Part shown: positions 1-7,366 of the stretch, piece after piece
How the letters are laid out: every line of letters starts with the position of its first letter
How positions within the stretch are numbered: position 1 is the first letter of the stretch
Notes under the pieces: generated by a model
Seen by the model: the letters and a program-made list of their open reading frames with translations, nothing else
Databases searched by the model: none
What the model was told of the DNA's origin: nothing
Program-made: the position numbers and the translations under genes
NCBI GenBank assembly: GCA_947177515.1
Contig: CAMWUU010000135.1
Location: 1 to 8,387 of the forward strand
DNA length: 8,387 nt
Direction: 5' to 3'
From: an uncultured Lachnospiraceae bacterium
Lineage (GTDB): Bacteria; Bacillota; Clostridia; Lachnospirales; Lachnospiraceae

Positions 1-1
1 T

Positions 2-28
2 AATTGTGCGGGTTATGAGGGGGAGTAA
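2..28 (+). CDS. queD: Probable C-terminal end of QueD (6-carboxy-5,6,7,8-tetrahydropterin synthase), partial
   Basis: Only the last eight codons and a TAA stop lie inside the window. They read NCAGYEGE. This resembles the known E. coli QueD ending (...TAGCIYRGE), and QueD would convert dihydroneopterin triphosphate from FolE into the substrate of QueE, the next gene. The stop TAA overlaps an ATG (TAATG), the usual arrangement of coupled operon genes. The call rests on eight residues plus context; another small gene ending here is possible. Confidence 0.5.
   Translation, partial: NCAGYEGE
18..25 (+). promoter_or_regulatory. Ribosome binding site ahead of queE, spacing does not fit the start of the open frame
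   Basis: AGGGGGAG is the only strong Shine-Dalgarno-like sequence before queE. It lies 17 nt before the GTG at 43 that opens the queE frame, which is far. It is 4 nt before a GTG at 30, a better spacing, but that GTG is in another frame. It is 2 nt before an ATG at 28, which is in the queE frame but followed at once by TGA. Confidence 0.5.
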
Positions 29-42
29 TGTGAAGTTTATCC

Positions 43-693
43 GTGGCAGAGAGATTTGTCAGTATTAACGGCGAGGGTAGACGTGCAGGCGAGCTCGCAG
101 TTTTTTTACGGTTTTGTAAATGTAACCTGCAATGCAGTTTTTGTGATACGCGCTGGGCCAATTCGGACGATGTTAATGCAGAGGTAATGACCGTTAGGCA
201 GCTTACCGATTTCGTTATGTCTACCGGCATACAGAATATTACACTTACCGGCGGAGAACCCCTTTTGCAGAAAAATATAGGCAGTTTGATCTCTGAATTA
301 GATGCGCTTGGACTCAATATTGAAATTGAAACTAATGGAAGTGTGCCACTTAAAACTTTGGCACCTTTTCCTGCACATACAAGTATTACAATGGATTATA
401 AATTGCCAGGGAGCGGAATGGAAAAATTCATGTGTACAGAAAATTTTTCTTATCTGACCAAAACGGATACTGTAAAATTTGTTGTCGGTGGCCTGATGGA
501 TTTAAACCGTGCGGTCGAGATAATCCGTACATTTGATCTTACTGCCCGTTGTTTTGTTTATTTCAGTCCGGTATTTGGTAAGATCCATCCGGATATTATA
601 GTATCTTTTATGAAAGAGCACAGGCTGAATCAGGTGAGATTACAACTGCAATTACATAAATATATCTGGGAACCAACACAGCGGGGCGTTTAA
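43..693 (+). CDS. queE: 7-carboxy-7-deazaguanine (CDG) synthase QueE, clostridial type radical SAM enzyme
   Basis: QueE is a radical S-adenosylmethionine enzyme that contracts 6-carboxytetrahydropterin to CDG in the cytoplasmic preQ0/queuosine pathway. Visible motifs, numbered from the GTG at 43, are SINGEG (7-12), the 4Fe-4S/SAM motif CNLQCSFC with Cys27, Cys31 and Cys34, TGGEP (69-73) for SAM binding, ETNG (96-99), the MDYKLPGSG stretch (117-125), and the C-terminal VRLQLQLHK...RGV end typical of short clostridial QueE. The 216-residue length fits that subgroup. The motif is preceded by Cys25-Lys26 where relatives usually have a glycine just before the first cluster cysteine. The start is uncertain: the upstream in-frame ATG (28) is followed by TGA, and the GTG at 43 has a distant ribosome binding site, so translation may depend on coupling to queD. 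folE follows after 33 nt. Function is confident; the exact N-terminus is not. Confidence 0.94.
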   Translation: MAERFVSINGEGRRAGELAVFLRFCKCNLQCSFCDTRWANSDDVNAEVMTVRQLTDFVMSTGIQNITLTGGEPLLQKNIGSLISELDALGLNIEIETNGSVPLKTLAPFPAHTSITMDYKLPGSGMEKFMCTENFSYLTKTDTVKFVVGGLMDLNRAVEIIRTFDLTARCFVYFSPVFGKIHPDIIVSFMKEHRLNQVRLQLQLHKYIWEPTQRGV

Positions 694-726
694 ATTTTTT
701 TGGGGGAAAAGGTAGGGGATTAATTT

Positions 727-1296
727 ATGGATACAAAAGCAATTGAATATCATGTGCGCGGGATACTAGAAGCAATCGGAGAAGACCCGGATCGGGAAGG
801 GCTTCGTGAAACACCCAGCCGGGTGGCAAAGATGTATGAAGAAGTATTTGCGGGGACAAAGTATTCCAATCATGAAATTGCAGAAATGTTCGGTAAAACA
901 TTCACTATAAAGGATGGGGAACAAGCCGATTCCGTTGTTGTGATGCGGGATATCAATGTGTTTAGTTACTGCGAGCATCATATGGCGCTGATGTATGATA
1001 TGCACGTTAATGTGGCTTATATCCCCCGCGGGAGGGTGCTGGGACTTAGCAAAATTGCCCGGATATGCGATATGGCGGCAAAACGGCTTCAATTGCAGGA
1101 ACGCCTGGGACATGACATTGCAGAGATTATATCGGAGGCTTCTGGTTCACCGGATGTTGGGGTTTTTATTATCGGGTCGCATAGTTGTATGACGGCGCGG
1201 GGGATTCATAATGTTTCGGCAAGAACCGTGACAAAAACATATTGCGGGGCATTTAAAACCGACACTGGATTACAAAATTTATTGGAGGATAAATAA
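727..1296 (+). CDS. folE: GTP cyclohydrolase I, zinc-dependent (FolE1)
   Basis: FolE converts GTP to 7,8-dihydroneopterin triphosphate and formate, the first step shared by folate and queuosine synthesis. The 189-aa protein has the family signatures in order: GEDPDREGLRETPSRVAKMY (18-37), SYCEHHM (80-86), the RLQLQERL segment (120-127) and GSHSCMTARG (150-159). By comparison with E. coli FolE, the zinc ligands are Cys82, His85 and Cys154, and the catalytic histidine is His152; all are present, so this should be an active zinc enzyme and not the FolE2 type. The start is supported by AGGGG at 714-718, 8 nt before ATG. The TAA stop abuts the queC ATG with no gap, so the two are cotranscribed. 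Its place inside the que cluster implies that it feeds QueD and QueE, though its product could also enter folate synthesis. Confidence 0.97.
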   Translation: MDTKAIEYHVRGILEAIGEDPDREGLRETPSRVAKMYEEVFAGTKYSNHEIAEMFGKTFTIKDGEQADSVVVMRDINVFSYCEHHMALMYDMHVNVAYIPRGRVLGLSKIARICDMAAKRLQLQERLGHDIAEIISEASGSPDVGVFIIGSHSCMTARGIHNVSARTVTKTYCGAFKTDTGLQNLLEDK

Positions 1297-1989
1297 ATGA
1301 AAGCACTGGTTCTTTTTAGCGGAGGGGTTGACAGTACAACCTGTCTTGCATTGGCAATTGAAAAATATGGCGTGGCAGAGGTTCTTGCGCTTTCTGTTTA
1401 TTATGGGCAAAACCATGATAGGGAACTTGAGGCAGCAAAAAAGATTGGGGAATATTATGGTGTTGCTGTCAAACAACTGGATCTTGCATTAATTTTTGCA
1501 GATTCGGATTGTGCACTCCTTTCCGGTTCTGCGAATGAAATTCCGAAAGAAAGTTATGCACAGCAGTTGGCGCATACGGATGGCAAACCGGTATCAACCT
1601 ATGTTCCTTTCCGAAATGGACTGTTTCTTTCTGCCGCAGCAAGTATTGCGTTGTCACATGGTTGTGAAGTAATCTATTATGGGGCGCACAGCGACGATGC
1701 AGCGGGGAACGCTTATCCTGATTGCAGTGATGCATTTCATGATGCCATGAATCGTGCTGTTTATTTGGGAAGTGGGCAGCAACTGCGGATTGAGGCTCCA
1801 TTTGTTAAGATGGACAAGGCGCAGGTTGTACAAAAAGGGCTTGCGCTTGGGGTTCCATATGAACTAACATGGAGCTGCTACGAGGGCGGAGCGATGCCAT
1901 GCGGTATCTGCGCTACCTGTCGCGACCGCTCTATGGCATTTGCAAAGAACGGGATAAAAGATCCGGCAATGGAGGAAAAAAACATATGA
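1297..1989 (+). CDS. queC: 7-cyano-7-deazaguanine (preQ0) synthase QueC
   Basis: QueC uses ATP and ammonia to turn the carboxyl group of CDG into the nitrile of preQ0. The 230-aa protein starts with the adenylating PP-loop SGGVDST (8-14), then has VPFRNGLF (103-110), GAHSDDAAGNAYPDC (129-143) and a C-terminal zinc site with Cys194, Cys202, Cys205 and Cys208 in CYEGGAMPCGICATCRDR. These are the standard QueC features and the length is normal. GGAGG at 1284-1288, inside the end of folE, is 8 nt before ATG. The stop TGA overlaps the queF start in ATGA, so queF translation is probably coupled to it. No missing key residue was seen. Confidence 0.97.
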   Translation: MKALVLFSGGVDSTTCLALAIEKYGVAEVLALSVYYGQNHDRELEAAKKIGEYYGVAVKQLDLALIFADSDCALLSGSANEIPKESYAQQLAHTDGKPVSTYVPFRNGLFLSAAASIALSHGCEVIYYGAHSDDAAGNAYPDCSDAFHDAMNRAVYLGSGQQLRIEAPFVKMDKAQVVQKGLALGVPYELTWSCYEGGAMPCGICATCRDRSMAFAKNGIKDPAMEEKNI

Positions 1990-2483
1990 GTGGAAGATTG
2001 GACTGTGAAAAAGGAAATATAACTTTGCTAGGAAATCAGCACACACAGTATGTATCGGATTATGCGCCGGAAGTTCTTGAAACTTTTCCAAATAAGCATA
2101 CAGAAAGGGACTATTTTGTTAAGTTTAATTGCCCTGAATTTACCAGTCTTTGTCCGATTACGGGGCAGCCGGATTTTGCAACCCTATATATTTCCTATGT
2201 TCCTGGGGAACTTATGGTGGAGAGCAAGTCATTAAAATTATATTTATTTAGTTTTCGCAACCACGGGGATTTTCATGAGGATTGTGTTAATATAATAATG
2301 GATGACCTGATTCGGGTTATGTCCCCTTCTTATATTGAGGTATGGGGAAAATTTCTGCCGCGGGGCGGAATTTCCATTGATCCGTACTGTAATTACGGAA
2401 AACCTGGGACAAAATGGGAACAGGTTGCCTGGGAACGTCTAACACATCATGACCTTTATCCAGAAACCGTAAATAACCGGTAA
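1986..2483 (+). CDS. queF: NADPH-dependent 7-cyano-7-deazaguanine reductase QueF (preQ0 to preQ1)
   Basis: QueF reduces the nitrile of preQ0 to the aminomethyl group of preQ1 with two NADPH, the last step before insertion into tRNA by Tgt. The 165-aa length equals the one-domain Bacillus subtilis type. SLCPITGQPDF (54-64) carries the nucleophile Cys56 and the acid Asp63, matching Cys55 and Asp62 of the Bacillus enzyme. ESKSLKLYLFSFRNH (79-93) is the QueF family signature. The frame stays open upstream to an ATG at 1869, but the start at 1986 is chosen because it forms an ATGA overlap with the queC stop, has GGAGG at 1971-1975 (10 nt upstream), and gives the family N-terminus. This is the last gene of the que cluster; a new promoter follows 31 nt after its stop. 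Its presence shows that the cluster makes preQ1 and not only preQ0. Confidence 0.97.
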   Translation: MSGRLDCEKGNITLLGNQHTQYVSDYAPEVLETFPNKHTERDYFVKFNCPEFTSLCPITGQPDFATLYISYVPGELMVESKSLKLYLFSFRNHGDFHEDCVNIIMDDLIRVMSPSYIEVWGKFLPRGGISIDPYCNYGKPGTKWEQVAWERLTHHDLYPETVNNR

Positions 2484-2514
2484 TTGCGTTCCAAAAGCAG
2501 AAAAAAGAAAATAC

Positions 2515-2543
2515 TTGCATTTTCAAAAAACTTATGCTATTAT
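2515..2543 (+). promoter_or_regulatory. Sigma-A type promoter (extended -10) for the gltBD transcript
   Basis: TTGCAT at 2515-2520 and TATTAT at 2538-2543 are separated by 17 nt, and TGC (2535-2537) right before the -10 box gives the extended -10 TGn signature. Both hexamers are one change away from consensus (TTGACA differs more at its end). Transcription would begin near A2551, which is at the foot of the terminator hairpin that follows. No other good promoter was found between queF and gltB, so this one probably drives gltBD, possibly through an attenuated leader. Confidence 0.7.
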
Positions 2544-2551
2544 TCCACCTA

Positions 2552-2585
2552 TGGACAAAGGCGTTCAAAAAATCGGCTGATTTTT
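2552..2585 (+). promoter_or_regulatory. Candidate antiterminator structure in the gltB leader: two adjacent small hairpins, the first with an AxxGxx hexaloop
   Basis: TGGAC (2552-2556) can pair with GTTCA (2563-2567), with one G-U pair, around the six-base loop AAAGGC. Directly after it, AAAAATC (2568-2574) pairs with GATTTTT (2579-2585) around GGCT. Both use the bases of the terminator 5' arm, so they exclude the terminator. ANTAR antiterminator proteins such as EutV recognise hairpins with six-base loops having A at loop position 1 and G at position 4, which the first loop satisfies. Known ANTAR targets have two such loops; here only one fits, so the assignment is tentative. Confidence 0.35.
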
Positions 2586-2612
2586 ATCTGCGGATTTTTT
2601 GAGCGCCTTTTT
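2557..2612 (+). terminator. Intrinsic (Rho-independent) terminator in the queF-gltB gap
   Basis: Positions 2557-2574 and 2593-2610 form an 18-bp stem with a single G-U pair (2564/2603). The stem can continue inward through 2576-2577/2590-2591 and 2579-2581/2586-2588 to a TTTT loop, with G-G and T-T mismatches. The right arm ends in a run of five T (2608-2612). It probably ends the que operon transcript. Because it lies a few nt downstream of the gltB promoter start site, it would also stop glt transcripts unless they read through. Confidence 0.8.
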
Positions 2613-2640
2613 GCGTATCAGGGTTGGATTGCCATTTATC

Positions 2641-2690
2641 CGCTTAGAAATTGGGCTGTCACAGGAAAAATACCGCCTTACGCTTAGAAA
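2641..2690 (+). repeat. Exact 10-nt direct repeat CGCTTAGAAA in the gltB leader
   Basis: CGCTTAGAAA occurs at 2641-2650 and again at 2681-2690, exactly 40 nt apart. The second copy touches the gltB ribosome binding site (AAAGGA starts at 2688). It may be a protein or RNA control element or chance; no function can be read from the sequence. Confidence 0.5.
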
Positions 2691-2703
2691 GGATGGAGTC
2701 AGT

Positions 2704-5700
2704 ATGAGAATGGAAGAAGAAATGAAACGTCCCGCTTTGGGGCTTTACGATCCGCGTTTTGAGCACGATAATTGCGGGATCGGCGCAGTGGTTAATATTA
2801 AGGGCAAAAAATCCCACGCTACCGTCGAGCAAGCGCTTGATATTGTGGAGAACTTAGAGCACCGTGCGGGCAAGGATGCGGAGGGAAAAACAGGTGACGG
2901 TGTTGGTATTATGCTTCAGATATCGCACAAATTTTTTAAAAAGGCCGCAAAAGGTCTTGGTATTGATCTGGGGGAGGAACGCGACTATGGGGTTGGCATG
3001 ATTTTTTTTCCGCAGGATGAGCTGCGCCGCAACCAGGCGAAGAAAATGTTTGAGATCGTTGTTGAGAAAGAGGGCATGGAATTTCTAGGCTGGCGCGCCG
3101 TGCCAACCTATGAAAATATTCTAGGCCATAAGGCTCTTTCTTGTATGCCATGCATCATGCAGTGCTTTATCCGCCGTCCAGCACAGACTGAGCGGGGACT
3201 GGCTTTTGACCGCAAGCTTTATATTGCGCGCCGGGTATTTGAGCAGAGTAATGACAATACCTATGTAGTATCCCTTTCCAGCCGCACAGTTGTTTATAAA
3301 GGAATGTTCCTAGTCGGTCAGCTTCGCCAGTTTTTTGCGGATCTGCAGGAAAAAGATTATGAATCGGCGATTGCTATTGTGCATTCACGTTTTTCCACCA
3401 ATACAAACCCAAGCTGGCAGCGCGCGCATCCGAACCGTTTTATTGTCCATAACGGCGAGATTAATACCATCCGCGGCAATGCGGACAAAATGCAAGCGCG
3501 CGAGGAAACGATGGAGTCAAAATATTTAAAGGGCGAATTCCATAAAATCCTTCCGGTAGTCAATACGGAAGGTTCGGATTCGGCGATGCTTGACAATACA
3601 TTGGAGTTTTTGGTAATGAGCGGGATGGAGCTGCCGCTTGCCGTGATGATCACAATTCCGGAGCCATGGGCGAACGATATGGGGATGCGCCAGGAGAAGA
3701 AGGATTTTTATCAGTATTATGCAACGATGATGGAGCCTTGGGACGGGCCTGCCTCCATACTGTTTTCGGATGGGGATGTGATGGGGGCGGTGCTTGACCG
3801 CAATGGCCTGCGCCCTTCCCGGTACTATATTACCTCTGACGATTATGTGATCCTTTCCTCCGAGGTTGGGGTGCTTGATGTCCTGGTGGAAAAAATTGTA
3901 AAAAAAGAGCGCCTGCATCCGGGCAAAATGCTGCTTGTCGATACGCTAAAAGGCGAAGTAATCGACGATGAGGAACTCAAAATGCAGTATGCGACCCGCA
4001 AGCCTTACGGGGAATGGCTCGACACAAAGCTGATCCGATTAAAGGATTTAAAAATCCCGAACCAGCGGGTGGATGAATTTTCTAAGGAGGAGCGCCTGCG
4101 CCTGATGAAGGCGTTTGGCTACACCTATGAGGATTTTAAGAATTCCATCCTGCCAATGGCAAGGGATGGGGTGGAGCCAACGGCGGCGATGGGGGTGGAT
4201 TCCCCGCTCGCCGTGCTCTCAAAAAAGCATCAGCCGCTCTTTAACTATTTCCACCAGCTTTTTGCGCAGGTAACCAATCCGCCGATCGACTGTATCCGCG
4301 AGGAGATTGTTACAAGTACGACGGTTTATATCGGGGAGGATGGAAATCTTTTGGAGGAGAAGGCGGAGAACTGCCATGTGCTAAAAATCAATAATCCAAT
4401 TTTGACGGATACAGACCTGCTTAAAATTAAGAATATGAACCAGCCAGGATTTACCTCGGCGGTCATCCCGATTATCTATTATAAAAATACTTCGCTAAAA
4501 AAGGCGATTGACCATCTTTTTCTCGACGCGGACCGCGCGTACAAAGAGGGGGCAAATATCCTGATCCTCTCTGACCGCGGCGTGGACGAAAACCATGTTG
4601 CCATCCCGTCTTTACTCGCCGTATCAGCGATGCAGCAGCATCTGGTGCGAACAAAGAAGCGCACAAGTGTGGCAATGATCTTAGAGAGCGCGGAGCCGCG
4701 CGAAGTGCACCATTTCGCTGCGCTGTTAGGGTATGGCGCGAGTGCCGTCAACCCGTATCTGGCACAGGATGCGATCCGTTATCTGATCGGGAGCCGTATG
4801 CTTGACAAGGATTACTATGCGGCGGTGGATGATTACAATGCAGCGGTTTTGCACGGGATTGTAAAGATTGCCGCGAAAATGGGAATTTCTACGATCCAAT
4901 CCTATCAGGGCGCGAAGATATTTGAAGCAATTGGTATCGGCAGGGAAGTGATTGATAAATATTTTACGGATACGGTCAGCCGCATCGGCGGGATTGGCAT
5001 AAAGGATATTGAAAAACAGGTGGATGATCTGCATTCTAGTGCGTTTGACCCATTAGGACTTGGTGTGGAATTAACACTAAAGAGTGCAGGAAGCCATAAA
5101 ATGCGCAGCGGAAAGGAGAAACATCTGTATAACCCGCTTACCATCCACCTGTTGCAGCAAGCGGCTTGGAACAATAATTATGAAACCTTTAAGGAATATT
5201 CCCGCGTGATTACTAAGGAGGAGGAAGGAATCCATCTTAGGGGGATGCTTGATTTTAATTTCCCAGAGCGGGGGATTCCCATTGATGAGGTGGAGGGTGT
5301 GGAGAGTATTGTAAAGCGCTTTAAGACCGGGGCAATGTCTTATGGGTCGATTTCTAAGGAGGCGCACGAAACACTGGCGATTGCGATGAACCGGTTGGGA
5401 GGTAAGTCAAACAGCGGCGAGGGCGGCGAAAGCCTTGAGCGATTGTTGGTTGGGGAGGACGGGGAAAACCGCTGCTCAGCCATTAAACAGGTGGCATCCG
5501 GGCGCTTTGGCGTGACCTCGCGCTATCTAGTAAGTGCGAAGGAAATCCAGATTAAGATGGCACAGGGGGCAAAGCCCGGCGAGGGTGGGCATCTTCCGGC
5601 GCAGAAGGTCTACCCATGGATTGCAAAGACAAGGCATTCTACGCCGGGGGTAGCACTGATTTCACCTCCTCCGCACCATGATATTTACTCGATTGAGGAT

Positions 5701-7260
5701 TTGGCACAGTTGATCTATGACCTGAAAAATGCGAATACGAAGGCAAGGATTTCTGTCAAGCTTGTATCCGAGGCAGGTGTCGGAACGGTTGCGGCAGGCG
5801 TGGCAAAGGCGGGGGCGGGCGTAATCCTGATCTCCGGCTATGACGGGGGAACGGGTGCCGCGCCGCCTAGTTCCATCCATAATGCGGGGCTGCCTTGGGA
5901 GCTTGGAGTCGCGGAAACGCACCAGAACCTGATTGCCAATGGCCTGCGTGGGCGCGTGGTGATTGAAACGGACGGGAAGTTGATGACTGGGCGTGATGTT
6001 TTGGTAGCGGCGCTTTTGGGTGCGGAAGAGTTTGGCTTTGCGACTGCGCCGCTTGTGACAATGGGCTGTGTGATGATGCGCGTCTGCAATCTTGATACCT
6101 GCCCGGTCGGTGTGGCAACGCAGAATCCTAAACTTCGGGCGCGGTTTAAGGGAAAGCCGGAGTATGTGGAGAATTTTATGCGTTTTGTAGCACAGGAACT
6201 GCGCGAATATATGGCAAAACTTGGGGTGCGCACGGTCAATGAGTTAGTGGGGCGCACGGATCTTTTGTGTATTTCGGATACGGAAGGGGAAAAGAATGCG
6301 CGCATTGACCTGTCTGCGATGTTAAATAATCCGTATGCGCAGGCGGGGCAGGTGAATTGCTTTGATCCAAAGCAGGTTTATGATTTTGGATTGGAAAAAA
6401 CGGTGGATGAGCGTGTGCTGTTAAAGAAATTAAAACCGGCGATGGAGGAGGAGAAACCGGAAAAAATTGAGGTGAAGCTGACCAATACCAATCGTACCTT
6501 TGGCACGATCACGGGTTCGGAAATCACAAGGAGGTTTGGTGATACGCTTGCGGAGGATACCTATGTAATCGAGTGCAGCGGCGCAGGAGGGCAGAGTTTT
6601 GGTGCATTTATCCCAAAGGGCATGACCATCAAACTTTCCGGTGACAGCAACGATTATTTTGGGAAGGGGCTTTCGGGCGGCAAGTTGATTGTCTGCCCGA
6701 AAGAAGGCGCAAAATTTTTGGCACAGGAGAATGTAATTATTGGCAATGTGGCACTTTATGGGGCAACAAGCGGTAAGGCCTTTATTGCGGGGCTTGCAGG
6801 GGAGCGCTTTTGTGTGCGCAATTCCGGTGCAATGGCGGTGGTTGAGGGCGTTGGTGACCATGGTTGCGAGTATATGACGGGAGGGCGCGTTGTAATTTTG
6901 GGAAATACTGGAAAGAATTTTGCAGCGGGTATGAGCGGTGGTATCGCCTATGTGCTCGATGAAGATTCGAGTTTATATAAAAAGATGAATAAGGCACTGG
7001 TTTCCTTTGAAGCGGTCACTGAAAAATACGATGTGATGGAATTGAAGGATATGATTGCCGAACATGCCGCGTGCACAGGTTCGAAGTGGGCGCAGGAGAT
7101 TTTGGATCATTTTATGGAGTATCTTCCGAAGTTTAAAAAGATTATCCCGCACGATTACTTAAGGATGCTGACCACCATCCACCGGATGGAAGAAAAAGGG
7201 CTTAGTAATGAGCAGGCGCAGATTGAGGCATTTTATGCAAATAGCGTTGATACAAAATAG
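2704..7260 (+). CDS. gltB: Glutamate synthase [NAD(P)H] large (alpha) subunit GltB
   Basis: GltB releases ammonia from glutamine and transfers it to 2-oxoglutarate through an internal tunnel, using electrons from GltD. The 1518-aa protein has the usual length and domain order. A class II amidotransferase domain begins at Cys24 (HDNCGIG), so a 23-residue propeptide is presumably removed to expose the catalytic cysteine; RFSTNT (229-234) and NGEINT (250-255) are its glutamine-site motifs. A central domain follows. The FMN/2-oxoglutarate domain includes YGSISKEAH (from 880), SNSGEGGE (902-909) and GAKPGEGGHLP (from 955), with 3Fe-4S cysteines 1122, 1128 and 1133. A C-terminal glycine-rich GXGXG beta-helix starts near 1290. 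The frame is open back to 2599, but 2704 is chosen because AAAGGATGGAG (2688-2698) precedes it and the upstream part is terminator sequence; Met at 2710 is an alternative. It shows no missing key residue. gltD follows after 119 nt. Confidence 0.98.
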   Translation: MRMEEEMKRPALGLYDPRFEHDNCGIGAVVNIKGKKSHATVEQALDIVENLEHRAGKDAEGKTGDGVGIMLQISHKFFKKAAKGLGIDLGEERDYGVGMIFFPQDELRRNQAKKMFEIVVEKEGMEFLGWRAVPTYENILGHKALSCMPCIMQCFIRRPAQTERGLAFDRKLYIARRVFEQSNDNTYVVSLSSRTVVYKGMFLVGQLRQFFADLQEKDYESAIAIVHSRFSTNTNPSWQRAHPNRFIVHNGEINTIRGNADKMQAREETMESKYLKGEFHKILPVVNTEGSDSAMLDNTLEFLVMSGMELPLAVMITIPEPWANDMGMRQEKKDFYQYYATMMEPWDGPASILFSDGDVMGAVLDRNGLRPSRYYITSDDYVILSSEVGVLDVLVEKIVKKERLHPGKMLLVDTLKGEVIDDEELKMQYATRKPYGEWLDTKLIRLKDLKIPNQRVDEFSKEERLRLMKAFGYTYEDFKNSILPMARDGVEPTAAMGVDSPLAVLSKKHQPLFNYFHQLFAQVTNPPIDCIREEIVTSTTVYIGEDGNLLEEKAENCHVLKINNPILTDTDLLKIKNMNQPGFTSAVIPIIYYKNTSLKKAIDHLFLDADRAYKEGANILILSDRGVDENHVAIPSLLAVSAMQQHLVRTKKRTSVAMILESAEPREVHHFAALLGYGASAVNPYLAQDAIRYLIGSRMLDKDYYAAVDDYNAAVLHGIVKIAAKMGISTIQSYQGAKIFEAIGIGREVIDKYFTDTVSRIGGIGIKDIEKQVDDLHSSAFDPLGLGVELTLKSAGSHKMRSGKEKHLYNPLTIHLLQQAAWNNNYETFKEYSRVITKEEEGIHLRGMLDFNFPERGIPIDEVEGVESIVKRFKTGAMSYGSISKEAHETLAIAMNRLGGKSNSGEGGESLERLLVGEDGENRCSAIKQVASGRFGVTSRYLVSAKEIQIKMAQGAKPGEGGHLPAQKVYPWIAKTRHSTPGVALISPPPHHDIYSIEDLAQLIYDLKNANTKARISVKLVSEAGVGTVAAGVAKAGAGVILISGYDGGTGAAPPSSIHNAGLPWELGVAETHQNLIANGLRGRVVIETDGKLMTGRDVLVAALLGAEEFGFATAPLVTMGCVMMRVCNLDTCPVGVATQNPKLRARFKGKPEYVENFMRFVAQELREYMAKLGVRTVNELVGRTDLLCISDTEGEKNARIDLSAMLNNPYAQAGQVNCFDPKQVYDFGLEKTVDERVLLKKLKPAMEEEKPEKIEVKLTNTNRTFGTITGSEITRRFGDTLAEDTYVIECSGAGGQSFGAFIPKGMTIKLSGDSNDYFGKGLSGGKLIVCPKEGAKFLAQENVIIGNVALYGATSGKAFIAGLAGERFCVRNSGAMAVVEGVGDHGCEYMTGGRVVILGNTGKNFAAGMSGGIAYVLDEDSSLYKKMNKALVSFEAVTEKYDVMELKDMIAEHAACTGSKWAQEILDHFMEYLPKFKKIIPHDYLRMLTTIHRMEEKGLSNEQAQIEAFYANSVDTK

Positions 7261-7366
7261 TACTAATAAGTTGTAATGGTTCGATGGTGGGTTTGTTCCA
7301 TTTGGCGGATACGATGGATCTAGTTCTGTATGGGGAAGTATGCGGATGATGGAGGAATTTAGAAAG

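Noticed and set aside
1869..1985. 39-codon N-terminal extension of queF inside queC
   Set aside because: It overlaps the conserved zinc site of queC; the ATG at 1986 gives the standard 165-aa QueF and an ATGA junction.
2619..2634. Sequence slightly like a T-box (AGGGTTGGATTGCC)
   Set aside because: It departs from the T-box core, lies downstream of the terminator instead of before it, and there is no specifier stem upstream.
2599..2703. Upstream 35-codon extension of gltB
   Set aside because: It begins inside the terminator right arm, has no ribosome binding site, and relatives start close to the conserved LYDP...CGIG region; ATG 2704 has a good ribosome binding site.
2544..2703. Glutamine riboswitch (glnA or downstream-peptide motif) ahead of gltB
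   Set aside because: Those motifs are known mainly from cyanobacteria and their conserved core is not seen here.
5838..6305. Minus-strand open frame of 155 codons opposite gltB
   Set aside because: It lies wholly opposite the conserved FMN domain and 3Fe-4S region of gltB, shows no recognisable motif, and is explained by GC-rich third positions on the other strand.
7275..7302. Possible hairpin AATGG...CCATT after gltB as a terminator
   Set aside because: The stem is only 5 bp with an 18-nt loop and has no T-run; gltD follows in the same direction.
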